A stretch of 53,709 bases of DNA from Acidobacteriaceae bacterium. Lineage in GTDB: Bacteria > Acidobacteriota > Terriglobia > Terriglobales > Acidobacteriaceae. The DNA is taken from NCBI GenBank assembly GCA_025355505.1, contig JANXZM010000105.1, forward strand, positions 1 through 53,709. Reading direction: 5' to 3'. The notes under the pieces were generated by a model that searched no databases, was not told the DNA's origin, and saw only the letters and a program-made list of their open reading frames with translations. The position numbers and the translations under genes were made by a program. Below are positions 1-9,296 of the stretch, in pieces; position 1 is the first letter of the stretch, and every line of letters starts with the position of its first letter.

Positions 1-531
1 CCGCACTTTGATACCGTCGTACTCCACGGTGACCTGGCTTTTCCCATCCGGGCGCAGCCAGGGCAGGGTTTCTTCTTTGCGTACTTCCGATAGGCGCCGC
101 GTTAAGCTGTGCGCATATTGCAGGGCAGCGGGCATCAATTCTGGGGTCTCACGGGTGGCATAGCCAAACATCAAGCCCTGGTCGCCGGCGCCGCCGGTGT
201 CCACGCCCATGGCGATATCGCCGGATTGCTTGTTGATGCTGGAAATTACGGCGCAAGTGTTCGAGTCGAAGCCGTAGACGGCGTTGTCGTAGCCGATGGA
301 TTGGACTACGCCGCGCACCAGGTTCTGGAAATCGACATAGGCTTTGGTGGTGATCTCACCGGCGAGCACGACCAGGCCGGTGCAGGTGAGAGTTTCGCAG
401 GCGACGCGGCTGTTCGGATCGTCACGAAGGCAGGCGTCGAGAATGGCATCGGAAATCTGGTCGGCGATTTTGTCCGGATGTCCCTCGGTTACAGATTCCG
501 AGGTAAACAGAAAACGATTCTTTGCTGGCAA
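1..531 (-). CDS. metK: S-adenosylmethionine synthetase, N-terminal part (cut by window edge)
   Basis: Makes S-adenosylmethionine from ATP and methionine in the cytosol. The reverse strand reads a MetK N-terminus: [19 protein letters not shown] near residues 10-28, with the GHPDK motif that carries the ATP-binding His, and [15 protein letters not shown] at the window edge. About 177 of the usual 380-400 residues are visible. I place the start at the TTG at 531-529 because GAGGAG lies 7 nt upstream of it and no in-frame ATG fits the family. The gene runs off the left edge. The family assignment is secure; only the unusual TTG start is inferred. Confidence 0.95.
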   Translation of the reverse strand, partial: MPAKNRFLFTSESVTEGHPDKIADQISDAILDACLRDDPNSRVACETLTCTGLVVLAGEITTKAYVDFQNLVRGVVQSIGYDNAVYGFDSNTCAVISSINKQSGDIAMGVDTGGAGDQGLMFGYATRETPELMPAALQYAHSLTRRLSEVRKEETLPWLRPDGKSQVTVEYDGIKVR

Positions 532-556
532 TTTGGTATCTCCTCAAGGTAACTTC

Positions 557-600
557 GAGCCTTTATTTTTGCTAAGGGAGGCTTACGAAGCTATGGGCTC
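557..600 (-). promoter_or_regulatory. Possible structured 5' leader of metK
   Basis: On the minus strand GAGCC (600-596) can pair with GGCTC (561-557), enclosing a small GCTTCGTAAGC hairpin (591-581). It lies about 26 nt upstream of the metK start. I compared it by eye with the SAM-I, SAM-II and SAH riboswitch consensus motifs and saw no match, so it is only a possible leader fold. Confidence 0.2.
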
Positions 601-762
601 TTGACCTGGGTTTGGCTTAATCTTCTTGAAAACGGTACCAGAGATGACCTTCTAAACGCAACGGAAATGGCCGGTGAAGGATGGAGCTCACATTGAGTGG
701 AAGGCAGTGGGCATTGAACGGTGGAAGGTGGGTGGTAAATGGAAGAAAAGAAAGAGAGAAAG

Positions 763-1677
763 TTAAGGCGTTGCAGGCGGTGCCGGGGCAGGCGGTAATA
801 TTCCTCGAGGACCAAAAGTGACGGTCTTGACCTCCCCGAATCCTCCCCCGAAGTCGAGTTTTTTTCCGTTGAATCGAAAGTCGATGCCGCCGGCGTTTCC
901 GGCCTTGACCATGATTTCTTTCCGGCCTCGGATGGCGCGCTCGTCGCCGGCGGCCAAAAGTTCGGAGGAGAGCGCTCTGCCGTCGGCGGTGATTGAGATC
1001 CAGGATACTTCGCGGGCCTGGATGACGACGGTAAACTCGCCCGGAGTTGCGGCGGGTGCGGAAACCGCCAAGTCCCGAGGTGTTAAGCCTTGAGGTGTTT
1101 TGGGGGCGACGGACGAGGAAGTTCTTCCAGTTGACGGGCCATTTGCCGGCGAACTGGCCGTGGGCGAAACGGGGCCACTATTTTTATCGGGTACTCCGCC
1201 TGGTACTTCACCAGATACCTGCGTGGGAGCCGTGATTGGAGTTGGCTGAACTGACTGCCGCGCGCGCTGGCGATGGCTCCAGAGGGAGAGTGCGAGCGCG
1301 AGTACGAGTAGAATCGCGGCGAACAGGCCCCAGGGTAAAGGGCGGGCAGGGTCGTCGGCGCTGGCTTCGAGGCGGCGGACGTTCTCTGCATTTTCGCGCG
1401 CACCGTTTTCCCGCGGTGCGATTTCCGTGGACACGGGCGGGGCGTCGCCGGAAGCTTGCAGGTAGTCGGCAACGGTTTGATCTTCGTCGAGGCCAAGGAA
1501 GCGGGAATAGGCGCGGACGAAGCCCTTGTTGAAGATACCTCCCGGCAATTGGTTGAACTTATCCTCTTCCAGGGCTTGCAGCATGCGGGTGCCGATCTTG
1601 GTGGAGACGGAGATCTGCTCCAGTGTGATCTTGCGCTTTTCGCGCTCCAGTTTCAGTTTTTCTCCAAAGGAAGGCAA
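763..1677 (-). CDS. RodZ-like helix-turn-helix membrane protein
   Basis: 304 residues with a cytoplasmic HTH of the RodZ/HTH_25 type (about residues 4-75, containing GEKLKLEREKRKITLEQIS and KGFVRAYSRFLGLD), one membrane helix (about 115-134), a Pro/Thr/Ser-rich linker and a C-terminal beta-rich DUF4115-like periplasmic domain (about 215-290). This is the RodZ layout, and RodZ links MreB to the envelope. The start is the TTG at 1677, with GGGAG upstream; it begins the protein at LPSFGEKL as in relatives. A longer in-frame reading to an ATG at 1818 adds residues with no family similarity. mreBCD lies 30 kb away, so a functional link is only inferred. Confidence 0.8.
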   Translation of the reverse strand: MPSFGEKLKLEREKRKITLEQISVSTKIGTRMLQALEEDKFNQLPGGIFNKGFVRAYSRFLGLDEDQTVADYLQASGDAPPVSTEIAPRENGARENAENVRRLEASADDPARPLPWGLFAAILLVLALALSLWSHRQRARQSVQPTPITAPTQVSGEVPGGVPDKNSGPVSPTASSPANGPSTGRTSSSVAPKTPQGLTPRDLAVSAPAATPGEFTVVIQAREVSWISITADGRALSSELLAAGDERAIRGRKEIMVKAGNAGGIDFRFNGKKLDFGGGFGEVKTVTFGPRGILPPAPAPPATP

Positions 1678-2303
1678 ACCAGTCTCCCGCTTTCGCCGGA
1701 CGGCGAACAAAATTCTACTCTGTCGAGAAGCAAGATCATAGAGGATTGGTGAATGTGCAATTTCTGATTTGGTAAATTGAAACCTATTTCGCGGCTCGAT
1801 CTGGGTTTCAATTGCCAAGTTACAAATTCTTCTCTCCGCACCCTCGGGTAAAAATACTGGGGGTCGGAGTGGAGCCGGGGGGGCGTGTGCATAAGCGCTA
1901 ACTTCCGCTGCATGGTCAAAGCTCGACGTTCAGCATTGGATGGCGGAGGCGTAGCAGATTTAGACGGTATCTTCCGGGTTGCCGACGATGCGGCCGGAAT
2001 CTGCTCACTCCAGGATGCCCGTCACTGGACCGCGATAGTTAGATCTGCGTTGACTCGCTAATACTTTCCACTGAAGTCCTGTCGGCCGTCGCTTTGGCCA
2101 GTGGGGCGCACTCCATTCTTCGCGGCACCCCGAAAACATCGAGGAATTGCTTTCGTCCTTGAAGCCGCGCCAAAAACCAATTAGCTTGTGTGTGTGTCAC
2201 AGGCACTCCTGCCCGGTTGAATGCAGATCAACTACCTTCGGGTCATGTCGAGGTTAACGTCAGGGAGCCTGCACTAGGATTTGCAGCAAGAAACGGAGAC
2301 CCC
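1678..2303. other. Divergent intergenic region, 626 bp
   Basis: This separates the rodZ-like gene (minus) from the TonB-receptor remnant (plus). A perfect 10-bp inverted repeat, AATTGAAACC (1775-1784) and GGTTTCAATT (1804-1813), lies 100-140 bp upstream of the rodZ-like start and could be an operator. A short GT run sits near 2187-2197. I see no convincing gene. Confidence 0.4.
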
Positions 2304-5035
2304 ATGCGCCAGTTCGCCCCCCGACTTTACCCGTCTGTTCTTTCCCCAGGTTTAGTGCTCCTTCTTGCCATAATTTTGATGCTCTCCTCAACTGTAGTTC
2401 ATGCCCAGTCCGCTTCGGCCACGGGACGGCTTGAAGGAACAGTGACCGATTCCACCGGAGCCGCCGTGCCGGCTGCGGACATTACCGTGCGCAACCAGAA
2501 CACAGGGATTTCCGCAAAGCTCCAGTCCAGTACTGAGGGCGATTTCACGTTTCTCTATCTCGAGCCCGGCACCTATGAGGCCTCCATTCAAAAAGCCGGA
2601 TTTAATAAGCTTGTGCTGAAGGACATCGCCATCACGGTTGGTACCCGCGCCATTATTCGCCCGCAACTAGCTGTGGGCAGGGTCGATACCATCGTCTCGG
2701 TAAGTGCCACCACACCTTTGGTGGATACCGCCGAATCCTCTCTCGGCACGGTCGTGGGCCAGGAGAGCATTGAATCCCTTCCCCTGAACGGGCGCAACTT
2801 CACCGACTTTGCCCTTCTCACCCCGGGGGCCACCACCGACGGCGATTTCGGCATGATCAGCTTCAACGGGGTGGCAGGAAACTTCAATAACTACACCGTC
2901 GATGGCGGCAACAGTTTGGAGGTACGGTCGGTGGACCGATCATCCACGATCGTCTTTTTTACGTCGGCAACTATGAGAGTCAGGTACACAACGCGCCGTT
3001 GACGGTCAATGACGGTCCTGCCGTGAATGGACTGCCTCCGGATTTCTTTGCCAACAACCCCGCCCTGGCCGCTCAGGTTCAGGCAGCGGCTGGTTCTTTC
3101 CCCCGCAGTTTCAACCAGAACGTAGCTTTCGGAAAGATCAGCGGCGTCATTAATGACAAGAACACCATCAGTGTCACCTACAACTACCAACGCTTCCGCA
3201 GCCCGCACGGATATTTCAATACGCCTACCTCAACCGGCGATGGTCTATCGCTGACCGACGGAGCCACCAGCCATTTCTTCCAGGCGTCGCTGCAAACCAG
3301 TTTCAACGCCACCACCATCAACGAAGTTCGCTTCCACTTCGGCAGCGACTATCACTTCGATCTTCCCGCGTCTCCCCCCACGTTCCCGGCGGTCACCATC
3401 CAAAATCCGGATAGCGGCTTCGTTTTCGGCGGAAACCGCTTTCAACTTGCCAACACCGACCACCGCTACGAATTCGGCGACACCTTCACGAAGGTGATCG
3501 GGAACCACAACCTGAAGGCTGGTGTGGACATCAACATCAGCCGCAATGCGGATTCCTTCACTTACGGACCCAAGGGGGAATACCGTTTTGGCAGCCTCAC
3601 CGACGTACCCAGCGGCAATTTCGAACTCTACCTGCAATCGTTCGGACAGGGCGCGATCAAGCAGACCTCGCCCACGTATTCCTTCTTCGCCCAGGACCAA
3701 TTCCGTGCCACACCGCGCCTGACTCTCAATTACGGTCTGCGTTACGACCTTCAAGTCCTTGCGCAGCCGAAGCAGTGCAATCCCGCCTTTGCCGCCACTT
3801 GCCACATTCCTTACAGCAAGAACAATGTTTCGCCAAGAGTAGGATTCGCCTACGCGCTCGACGGCAAAGGGGGCACCGTGGTTCGCGGTTCCTTCGGTCT
3901 GTTCTATGTTCAGGCGGACTTGCTCGACGTTTCCCAAGCCTTCGCCTCGAACGGAATCACCCGACCATTTTTGGTCGTTGTGGGACCAGCATTTGGGAAC
4001 ACGAACCCTCTGGTCACCTACCCTAACAGCCTGACTTCGTTTCCCAGCGGCGCTGGCGGCACTCCCTCCATTGTCGTATTCTCCCCGAATTTCCGCAGCC
4101 CCTACGTCGAGCAAGCCAATATCGCGGTAGAACACCAGTTCGGAACCCAAACCGCGCTCAGTGTCGGTTATGTCTACAGCCACGGTCTTCACCTGTTGGG
4201 AAATTCCAATGGCGTCACGCGCCAGGCTAACGGCAATTTCGGATTCGATCTGAACCTTGTCCCACCCGATCAACAAGTCGCTTTCGGAGGTGCCGCCAAC
4301 ACCGCAACTGTGACTTTACCGAACGGAAAGACGTATACGACCCCGGATTTCAGCGCAATCGATGGCTTCATCAATCCCAACTTCGGCACTATTAACGCCA
4401 TCGACAACTCCGGACTGTCCATCTACAACGGCCTGCTGATCTCACTGCGCCACCACTCCCGCCAGTTTCTTACTTCGGTGGCCTACACGCTGTCGAGCAC
4501 GGTGGACCAGGGAACCGGATACTTTAATCAGTTCGCCCAGAAATCGCAGCGCGGGCCTTCGCAACTGGATCAGACCCACCGCTTTGTGGCGACCGGCGTG
4601 TGGTCTCCTCAGTTTCGCGCGCTGAAGAATTTCGACTTCAGCAGCATTGTGACTTTGGGCAGCGGTCGCCCCTACACCGCCGTCTTCGACAACCCAGAGG
4701 TCAATTTTTCCGTGGTGCCCGGGGAGAAGTTCAACTCCTTCCGCGGCCCGACCTTCAAAGATGTCGATTTCAGCGTATCTCGAACTTTCCATCTGGGAGA
4801 ACGCTATCTACTGGCATTCCGAGCGGAGGCTTTCGACATTTTCAATCACCCGAACTTCCAGCAAAACGTAGTCGACAACGTGCAATACAAGGTCGACGGT
4901 CCCTTCGTGAATCCGGCCAGCAGCACCGACCAACTCTGGACCGCAAACCCAAACACGGATTTCGGGGTGCCCGGCGCCATTGTCCCAAAATTCGGCTCAA
5001 GGAGTTTCCAGTTCTCTACACGCTTTACGTTCTGA
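2304..5035 (+). pseudogene. TonB-dependent receptor (Oar-like), broken by internal deletion and frameshift
   Basis: The first part starts at ATG 2304 after an AACGGAGA Shine-Dalgarno. It has a signal peptide ending in VVHAQ (about residue 35), a carboxypeptidase-regulatory-like domain (about 38-120) and the start of the plug domain (PLNGRNFTDFALLTPG, then NNYTVDGGN). Near 2910-2914 the reading jumps to another frame, which continues as QFGGTVGGPIIHDRLFYVGNYE and runs on through the outer-membrane barrel to 5035, ending RSFQFSTRFTF. Intact Oar-like receptors carry some 70-90 residues of plug between these two motifs, so a segment is missing and the phase is lost. The barrel part is otherwise intact, which suggests a recent deletion or an assembly error. 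Family role: TonB-driven outer-membrane uptake, substrate unknown. Confidence 0.85.
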
Positions 5036-5055
5036 GGTTCGGGTTTACGCCACCG

Positions 5056-5074
5056 GGAGCGATTTGAACGCTCC
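5056..5074 (+). other. Small hairpin after the TonB-receptor gene
   Basis: GGAGCG (5056-5061) pairs with CGCTCC (5069-5074) around a 7-nt loop, just before the stronger terminator. It has no T-tract of its own. Confidence 0.4.
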
Positions 5075-5083
5075 AAAGCGGAG

Positions 5084-5117
5084 AAGGTCACGTTCATTTC
5101 TGAACGTGACCTTTTAT
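5084..5117 (+). terminator. Rho-independent terminator
   Basis: AAGGTCACGTTCA (5084-5096) and TGAACGTGACCTT (5101-5113) form a perfect 13-bp stem with a 4-nt loop, followed by TTTATTTA. It lies 48 bp after the receptor stop codon. Confidence 0.85.
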
Positions 5118-5421
5118 TTATGCCGACAACTTGAGACGCTTTGCAGGCCGTGGGCGAAGCCGAAGCCCGCAGCCGAAGTCCTGAGCGTTGCTGGCGAGAA
5201 AATCGCTAGTTGCAAGCGCTAGCGCCACACCTGCGCAGACGTGTTTTTCACGCGCGCCAACACGATGGACTATTTTTTCCGGACGCGTTGTAGTCTGCAA
5301 AACGATATGTGGTTTGCCCTGGATCGCGCCCGAGTGACGGCGCTACGCGGGAACAATTCCGCCTAAAGTTAGCGTTTAAGGGGAGTGGGGTAGCGGGACA
5401 GGTACTGGTTACCGACGTTCG

Positions 5422-5451
5422 TTGCCCGATTGGCGCGCCCAAACCTATAAT
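5422..5451 (+). promoter_or_regulatory. Candidate sigma-70 promoter for the diguanylate cyclase
   Basis: TTGCCC (5422-5427), an 18-nt spacer and a perfect TATAAT (5446-5451) lie 30 nt before the ATG at 5482, leaving room for a GAGGAG ribosome site. The rest of the gap between the terminator and this point (about 5118-5421) shows no gene. Confidence 0.5.
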
Positions 5452-5481
5452 CGAGTATCCAACCACTTGAACGAGGAGTGC

Positions 5482-6534
5482 ATGTCAGAGGCAGCGGGCA
5501 CATCCCCAATTCGCCTGTCGCAAGAGCTGACCATCTTTCACGATGTCGCCAAGGCGCTGACATCCTCGCTGAACCTTGATTCGATCCTGCAGACCATCAT
5601 GGAAAAAATGGCGGAATATTTCCGTCCGGACACCTGGTCGCTGCTGATGGTGGATGAGGAAAAAGATGAGCTGTATTTCGCCATCGCGGTGGGGGCGGCG
5701 GCTGAGGTTTTGTCGAAAGCACGTTTGAAGGTGGGTGAGGGAATCGCGGGTTGGGTGGCCAAGCACGGACAGGCGTTGATCGTACCCGACGTGCAGAATG
5801 ATACGCGTTTTTCATCCCGGCTGGACGATCTGACGCGGTTGCAGACTCGCTCCGTCATCTGCGTGCCGTTGCGTTCGAAACACCGCGTGTTGGGCGTGAT
5901 TCAACTGGTCAACGCGAATGTTGGGCTGAGCGAACAGGAGCTGTTTTTTCTGCAGGCGTTGTGCGATTACGCCGCGATTTCGATCGAGAATGCGAGATCG
6001 GTCGAGAAGATTCAGGAACTGACCATCACCGACGATTGCACCGGCCTGTTCAATGCGAGGCATCTGCACAAGACGCTGGAAACCGAGGTTTACCGCTCGG
6101 CGCGCTTCGGCTACCAGTTCAGCGTAATTTTCATCGACCTCGACCGCTTCAAGCAGGTCAACGACACGCACGGACATCTGGTGGGAAGCCGGCTGCTGTC
6201 CGAAGTCGGATACCTGATCAAAGCGCAGTTACGGCTGATTGATTTTGCGTTTCGCTATGGGGGAGATGAGTTCGTGGTTCTGTTGCCGCAGACCAGCAAG
6301 GACCAGGCGGTGGTGGTGGCGAAACGTTTGCAGGATTCCCTGCGCGCGGGGATCTTCTGCAACGAACAGGGCTTGAACCTGAACCTTCGCGCCAGCATGG
6401 GACTGGCGACTTTTCCGCACGATGCGCAGACGCCGCAAGACATCATCCGGCAGGCCGACGAGATGATGTATATGGTGAAGAACACGACCCGCGATAATAT
6501 CGGCATTGCGTCGCGCGGGCTGATGGAGCCGTAG
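5482..6534 (+). CDS. GAF-GGDEF diguanylate cyclase
   Basis: 350 residues, cytosolic. An N-terminal GAF sensor (about 15-172) precedes a GGDEF domain (about 180-345) expected to make c-di-GMP from two GTP. The active-site motif RYGGDEF is intact (GGDEF at 260-264). Exactly five residues before it is RLID (251-254), a canonical RxxD inhibitory I-site, so product inhibition is likely. The metal/GTP-binding segment FIDLDRFKQVNDTHGH is present. The start at ATG 5482 follows GAGGAG. It is a single-gene unit behind its own promoter. The GAF ligand is unknown. Confidence 0.93.
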   Translation: MSEAAGTSPIRLSQELTIFHDVAKALTSSLNLDSILQTIMEKMAEYFRPDTWSLLMVDEEKDELYFAIAVGAAAEVLSKARLKVGEGIAGWVAKHGQALIVPDVQNDTRFSSRLDDLTRLQTRSVICVPLRSKHRVLGVIQLVNANVGLSEQELFFLQALCDYAAISIENARSVEKIQELTITDDCTGLFNARHLHKTLETEVYRSARFGYQFSVIFIDLDRFKQVNDTHGHLVGSRLLSEVGYLIKAQLRLIDFAFRYGGDEFVVLLPQTSKDQAVVVAKRLQDSLRAGIFCNEQGLNLNLRASMGLATFPHDAQTPQDIIRQADEMMYMVKNTTRDNIGIASRGLMEP

Positions 6535-6595
6535 GGCGAGGGCGAAATCAGCAGCCCAGGGGCTAAAGAGGCGGCACATTTCGAAGAACGTTCGG

Positions 6596-6640
6596 TATCG
6601 CTAAAGCGATAGCCGGATACGAATCCGGCGTTGCTAACGC
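6596..6640. repeat. Three consecutive mini-hairpins between convergent genes
   Basis: TATCGCT/AGCGATA (6596-6611), CCGGAT/ATCCGG (6613-6628) and GCGTT/AACGC (6628-6640) follow one another almost without spacing, between the ends of two convergent genes. No T-tract follows, so this looks like an interspersed palindromic element that might still act as a bidirectional transcript end. Confidence 0.55.
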
Positions 6641-6690
6641 GATGCCCCGATGCGAAACCTAAGTTTTCCAGCAAGCTGCCAGAGATCACC

Positions 6691-9030
6691 TCAGCGCGTG
6701 CCGCCGAAGCCGGCGACGATACTTGCGGGGCCGCCATCCATCTTGTAGCAGTTCAACTGCGCTACCGTCACCTTGATCCGGTTGTTCAAGACCTTGACGG
6801 CCTGCAAGTACTGGTCTGAATTCCGGTTGAGCTGATCCAGTTGGCGCGAACTCAGGTACTCTGCGGTCAGGTCGTAGCCGGTATCGATGAGCGAACTGCC
6901 CCACTTGATGGCGTCGTTGACGTAAGGCGTGTACTGCAAGGCAGCCTTGACATGATTCTCGGCCAAAGCAGCTTGCACCAACTGTTTCACGCCTTCCAGA
7001 TAGCGCGCCGCCTGCTGAAGCTGCTTGGGATCACCTTGCGCCCACTCGCGAAGATCGCGCAGCCGTTCCTGTTCCTCGACGCCGTCTTTCAGGTTTTTCA
7101 AAGATTGCAAAGTGTGTTGCAGGCTCTGGCCGCGGGCGGATGCCTGCTCGATTTGAGAGTGGAGTGACGTCAGCTTCGAGGGATTGGCCTCGCCGGCAAC
7201 CAGCTTCTGCAATTCTTCCGCCTCCGCGTCCGCCTTAAAGATCTTGGCGCGGGTGACGGCCTGTGCCTTGCGCAAGAGATAATCGACGCTAAGATCAAAG
7301 GCCTGCTTCTTGGCATCATGGACGGCGCCATTTACTTCTTCTTCCCATTGCTCGCGCAGGGCATCCTCTTTCTCGTGGTTATCGATCAGGCGGCGGAGAG
7401 CCTCCTTGGCGCCGTCGAGTTGGTTTCTAAGTTCCTCGGGAGAGGGCGGCGAAGGATGGCTCGGAGTGGCTTGGGCGACGGTTGCGATGCAGGCGGTGAG
7501 ATCATCGGCTGGCTGGAGCGACGCATGGGACGCCACCTTGGCCACCGGCGCTGGTGACCGAGCGATCGCGGGTGCCGGCAAGACCGGACTGCCGGCCGTT
7601 TCCGGATGCTGCAGCAGAGCCGGCTGCATATGCTTCGCGCCACTTAAATCGACGATGGTCGATGTGTTCGCCGATGTGGTCGCAGATGGGACCGGGGCGC
7701 CGGAAGCCGGGGTCAGGTTGGCCAGGGCTCCGGCGGCAGTGGTGCGGGTGAGTGCGAAGTGAGCGTTGGCATTGTCGAAGATTTTTCTTGCGGCCGCGGC
7801 CGCGTCGTCGTCGGTTTGGGCCGCCGCCAGCATCTGTTTAAAGGCCAGCTGCTGTTCGACCGTAGGAGCGGTTGCATGTAGCTGGGCTTGGGCGATTTCG
7901 ATCGCGCTCTTGTCCGCTTCCACGTGTCCTTGGGCGGTCTGATAATCGCGGGTGGCGCCGGCGTTTGCCTGGAGTGCTTGCTGATAGTCCCGATTGGCCT
8001 GCTGGAAGTTTTCCACGCGGGGATCTTGCGAGGCGGCGGTCAACGCGGGGTTCTGCTGGGCCGCTTGCAGCGCTGCGTCCTGGGCCAGGGTGCGCTCCGG
8101 GCCATTCAACGTCTGCGCCGCCTGCGCCAGCGCCGGTGCTTGACTTGGTTGCACACCGTTCAGATAGATACCGGGTAGACCCGGCATACCGCTGGAGTTG
8201 GACGGAGCGGCAGGGTCAGCCGCTTGCTCGCCTGGGGGACCGCCGACATAGATACCGGGCAGGCCCTTGATGCCGTAGCCGCCCATTTTCAGTTTCAAGT
8301 CTTCGGGGCCGGATGAATTCATGCCTTTGAGCTGCAAATCCGCTCCGGTGTTCATTGGCTTCAACCAAAGGTCGAAGGGCACGCCCTCCAGCTTCAGGGC
8401 GCGATTCAGCCGGGCGAACATGGCGTCCAGGCGTTGCTGCTGAGCAATGCGCTGCTGCTGTTCCTGTTCCTGTTTGCGGCGGAGAATCTCGTTAGCCATG
8501 GCCTGCTGCTGGCGCTGCGCCTCGGCGGCGTTGTTGAACATCGAGCTGATAAACGAAGTGGCCGCGCCCTGCATGAAGCTGCTGACAATCGGATTCGTGG
8601 TATTGCTGACAATGAACAGATTGGTGGCGTTGGTCACCATATCCTGCTTGAAGTTGCCGGTGTTGGAGATGATGACGCCGGGGGTCGAAGTGGAGGTGGC
8701 AGAACTGTCAGAGGTGCAGGTACACGGTGAAATTGACGGGGCCATTTTACGCGCCGACTCGCACTGGTCTTTGGTTACGCCCGAGGAACTTCGCGTCCCG
8801 CTCCATCCTCCCATGACCTGGGCGCACTGCGGACCGCTGCACTGATAGGTGTAAGAGCAAGTGTCGGCGCGGACGAGCACGACGCCGGCGCTGAGTACAA
8901 AGATAAAGATAAAGACAAAAAAGAGCAGCCAGCGCGGAAACGAGTGCGCTTGCGGGGGGCGTCGGCGAAAGTCAGACCGGCAGTCGAATTGGTGGGTAGC
9001 TTCCTGGCCATACAAACGTACCGAAGACAT
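6691..9030 (-). CDS. Large coiled-coil membrane-anchored protein of unknown function
   Basis: 779 residues; I do not recognise the family. The start is ATG 9030, behind AGGAGG. There is one N-terminal membrane helix (about 33-53), then a Cys-rich stretch (about 56-110) with many paired cysteines, so the bulk is probably outside the cytoplasm. A Gln/Arg-rich helix (about 190-220) is followed by a Gly/Pro segment in which GLPGIY occurs twice (in KGLPGIYVGG and PGLPGIYLNG). Most of the rest is Ala/Gln/Glu-rich helix predicted to form coiled coil, with a Pro/Ala/Thr linker in the middle. It is divergent from the TPR gene at 9297. A structural or envelope-spanning role is possible but unproven. 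Confidence 0.75.
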   Translation of the reverse strand: MSSVRLYGQEATHQFDCRSDFRRRPPQAHSFPRWLLFFVFIFIFVLSAGVVLVRADTCSYTYQCSGPQCAQVMGGWSGTRSSSGVTKDQCESARKMAPSISPCTCTSDSSATSTSTPGVIISNTGNFKQDMVTNATNLFIVSNTTNPIVSSFMQGAATSFISSMFNNAAEAQRQQQAMANEILRRKQEQEQQQRIAQQQRLDAMFARLNRALKLEGVPFDLWLKPMNTGADLQLKGMNSSGPEDLKLKMGGYGIKGLPGIYVGGPPGEQAADPAAPSNSSGMPGLPGIYLNGVQPSQAPALAQAAQTLNGPERTLAQDAALQAAQQNPALTAASQDPRVENFQQANRDYQQALQANAGATRDYQTAQGHVEADKSAIEIAQAQLHATAPTVEQQLAFKQMLAAAQTDDDAAAAARKIFDNANAHFALTRTTAAGALANLTPASGAPVPSATTSANTSTIVDLSGAKHMQPALLQHPETAGSPVLPAPAIARSPAPVAKVASHASLQPADDLTACIATVAQATPSHPSPPSPEELRNQLDGAKEALRRLIDNHEKEDALREQWEEEVNGAVHDAKKQAFDLSVDYLLRKAQAVTRAKIFKADAEAEELQKLVAGEANPSKLTSLHSQIEQASARGQSLQHTLQSLKNLKDGVEEQERLRDLREWAQGDPKQLQQAARYLEGVKQLVQAALAENHVKAALQYTPYVNDAIKWGSSLIDTGYDLTAEYLSSRQLDQLNRNSDQYLQAVKVLNNRIKVTVAQLNCYKMDGGPASIVAGFGGTR

Positions 9031-9123
9031 GGGACGGTGCCTCCTCACAAATACAGGGGAAAGAGCCAGATTCGGGCCGCGCGTGGCCGCCGTCAAGGTA
9101 TCGCTCGTACCATGCCCGAGGGT

Positions 9124-9180
9124 AGTTCTCAGTTCCCATTGCGATTCGATGGCGCGAACTGGGTTTCGCTGAGAACTGAG
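9124..9180. repeat. Inverted CTGAGAACT repeat in divergent promoter region
   Basis: AGTTCTCAG (9124-9132) and CTGAGAACT (9169-9177) form a 9-bp inverted repeat within the 266-bp region between two divergent genes. The same AACTGAGAACTGA phrase recurs near 32548 and, more degenerate, near 15384 and 35193. Confidence 0.5.
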
Positions 9181-9296
9181 CGGCGGTGCAAAATCAAACA
9201 TTACCAACGATAGCTGCGCATCCAGTTTTTGGTTGCCGGTGCTTCCCAGGTTTTCTAACCTTGTCTGTCATTGCCGCAAGATTAGGAGAACCGCAT

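Noticed and set aside
109-552. Open frame on the plus strand at the left edge
   Set aside because: Antisense to metK, whose GHPDK and RPDGK motifs are clear.
557-600. SAM riboswitch upstream of metK
   Set aside because: A small stem is present but none of the SAM-I, SAM-II or SAH conserved cores could be matched.
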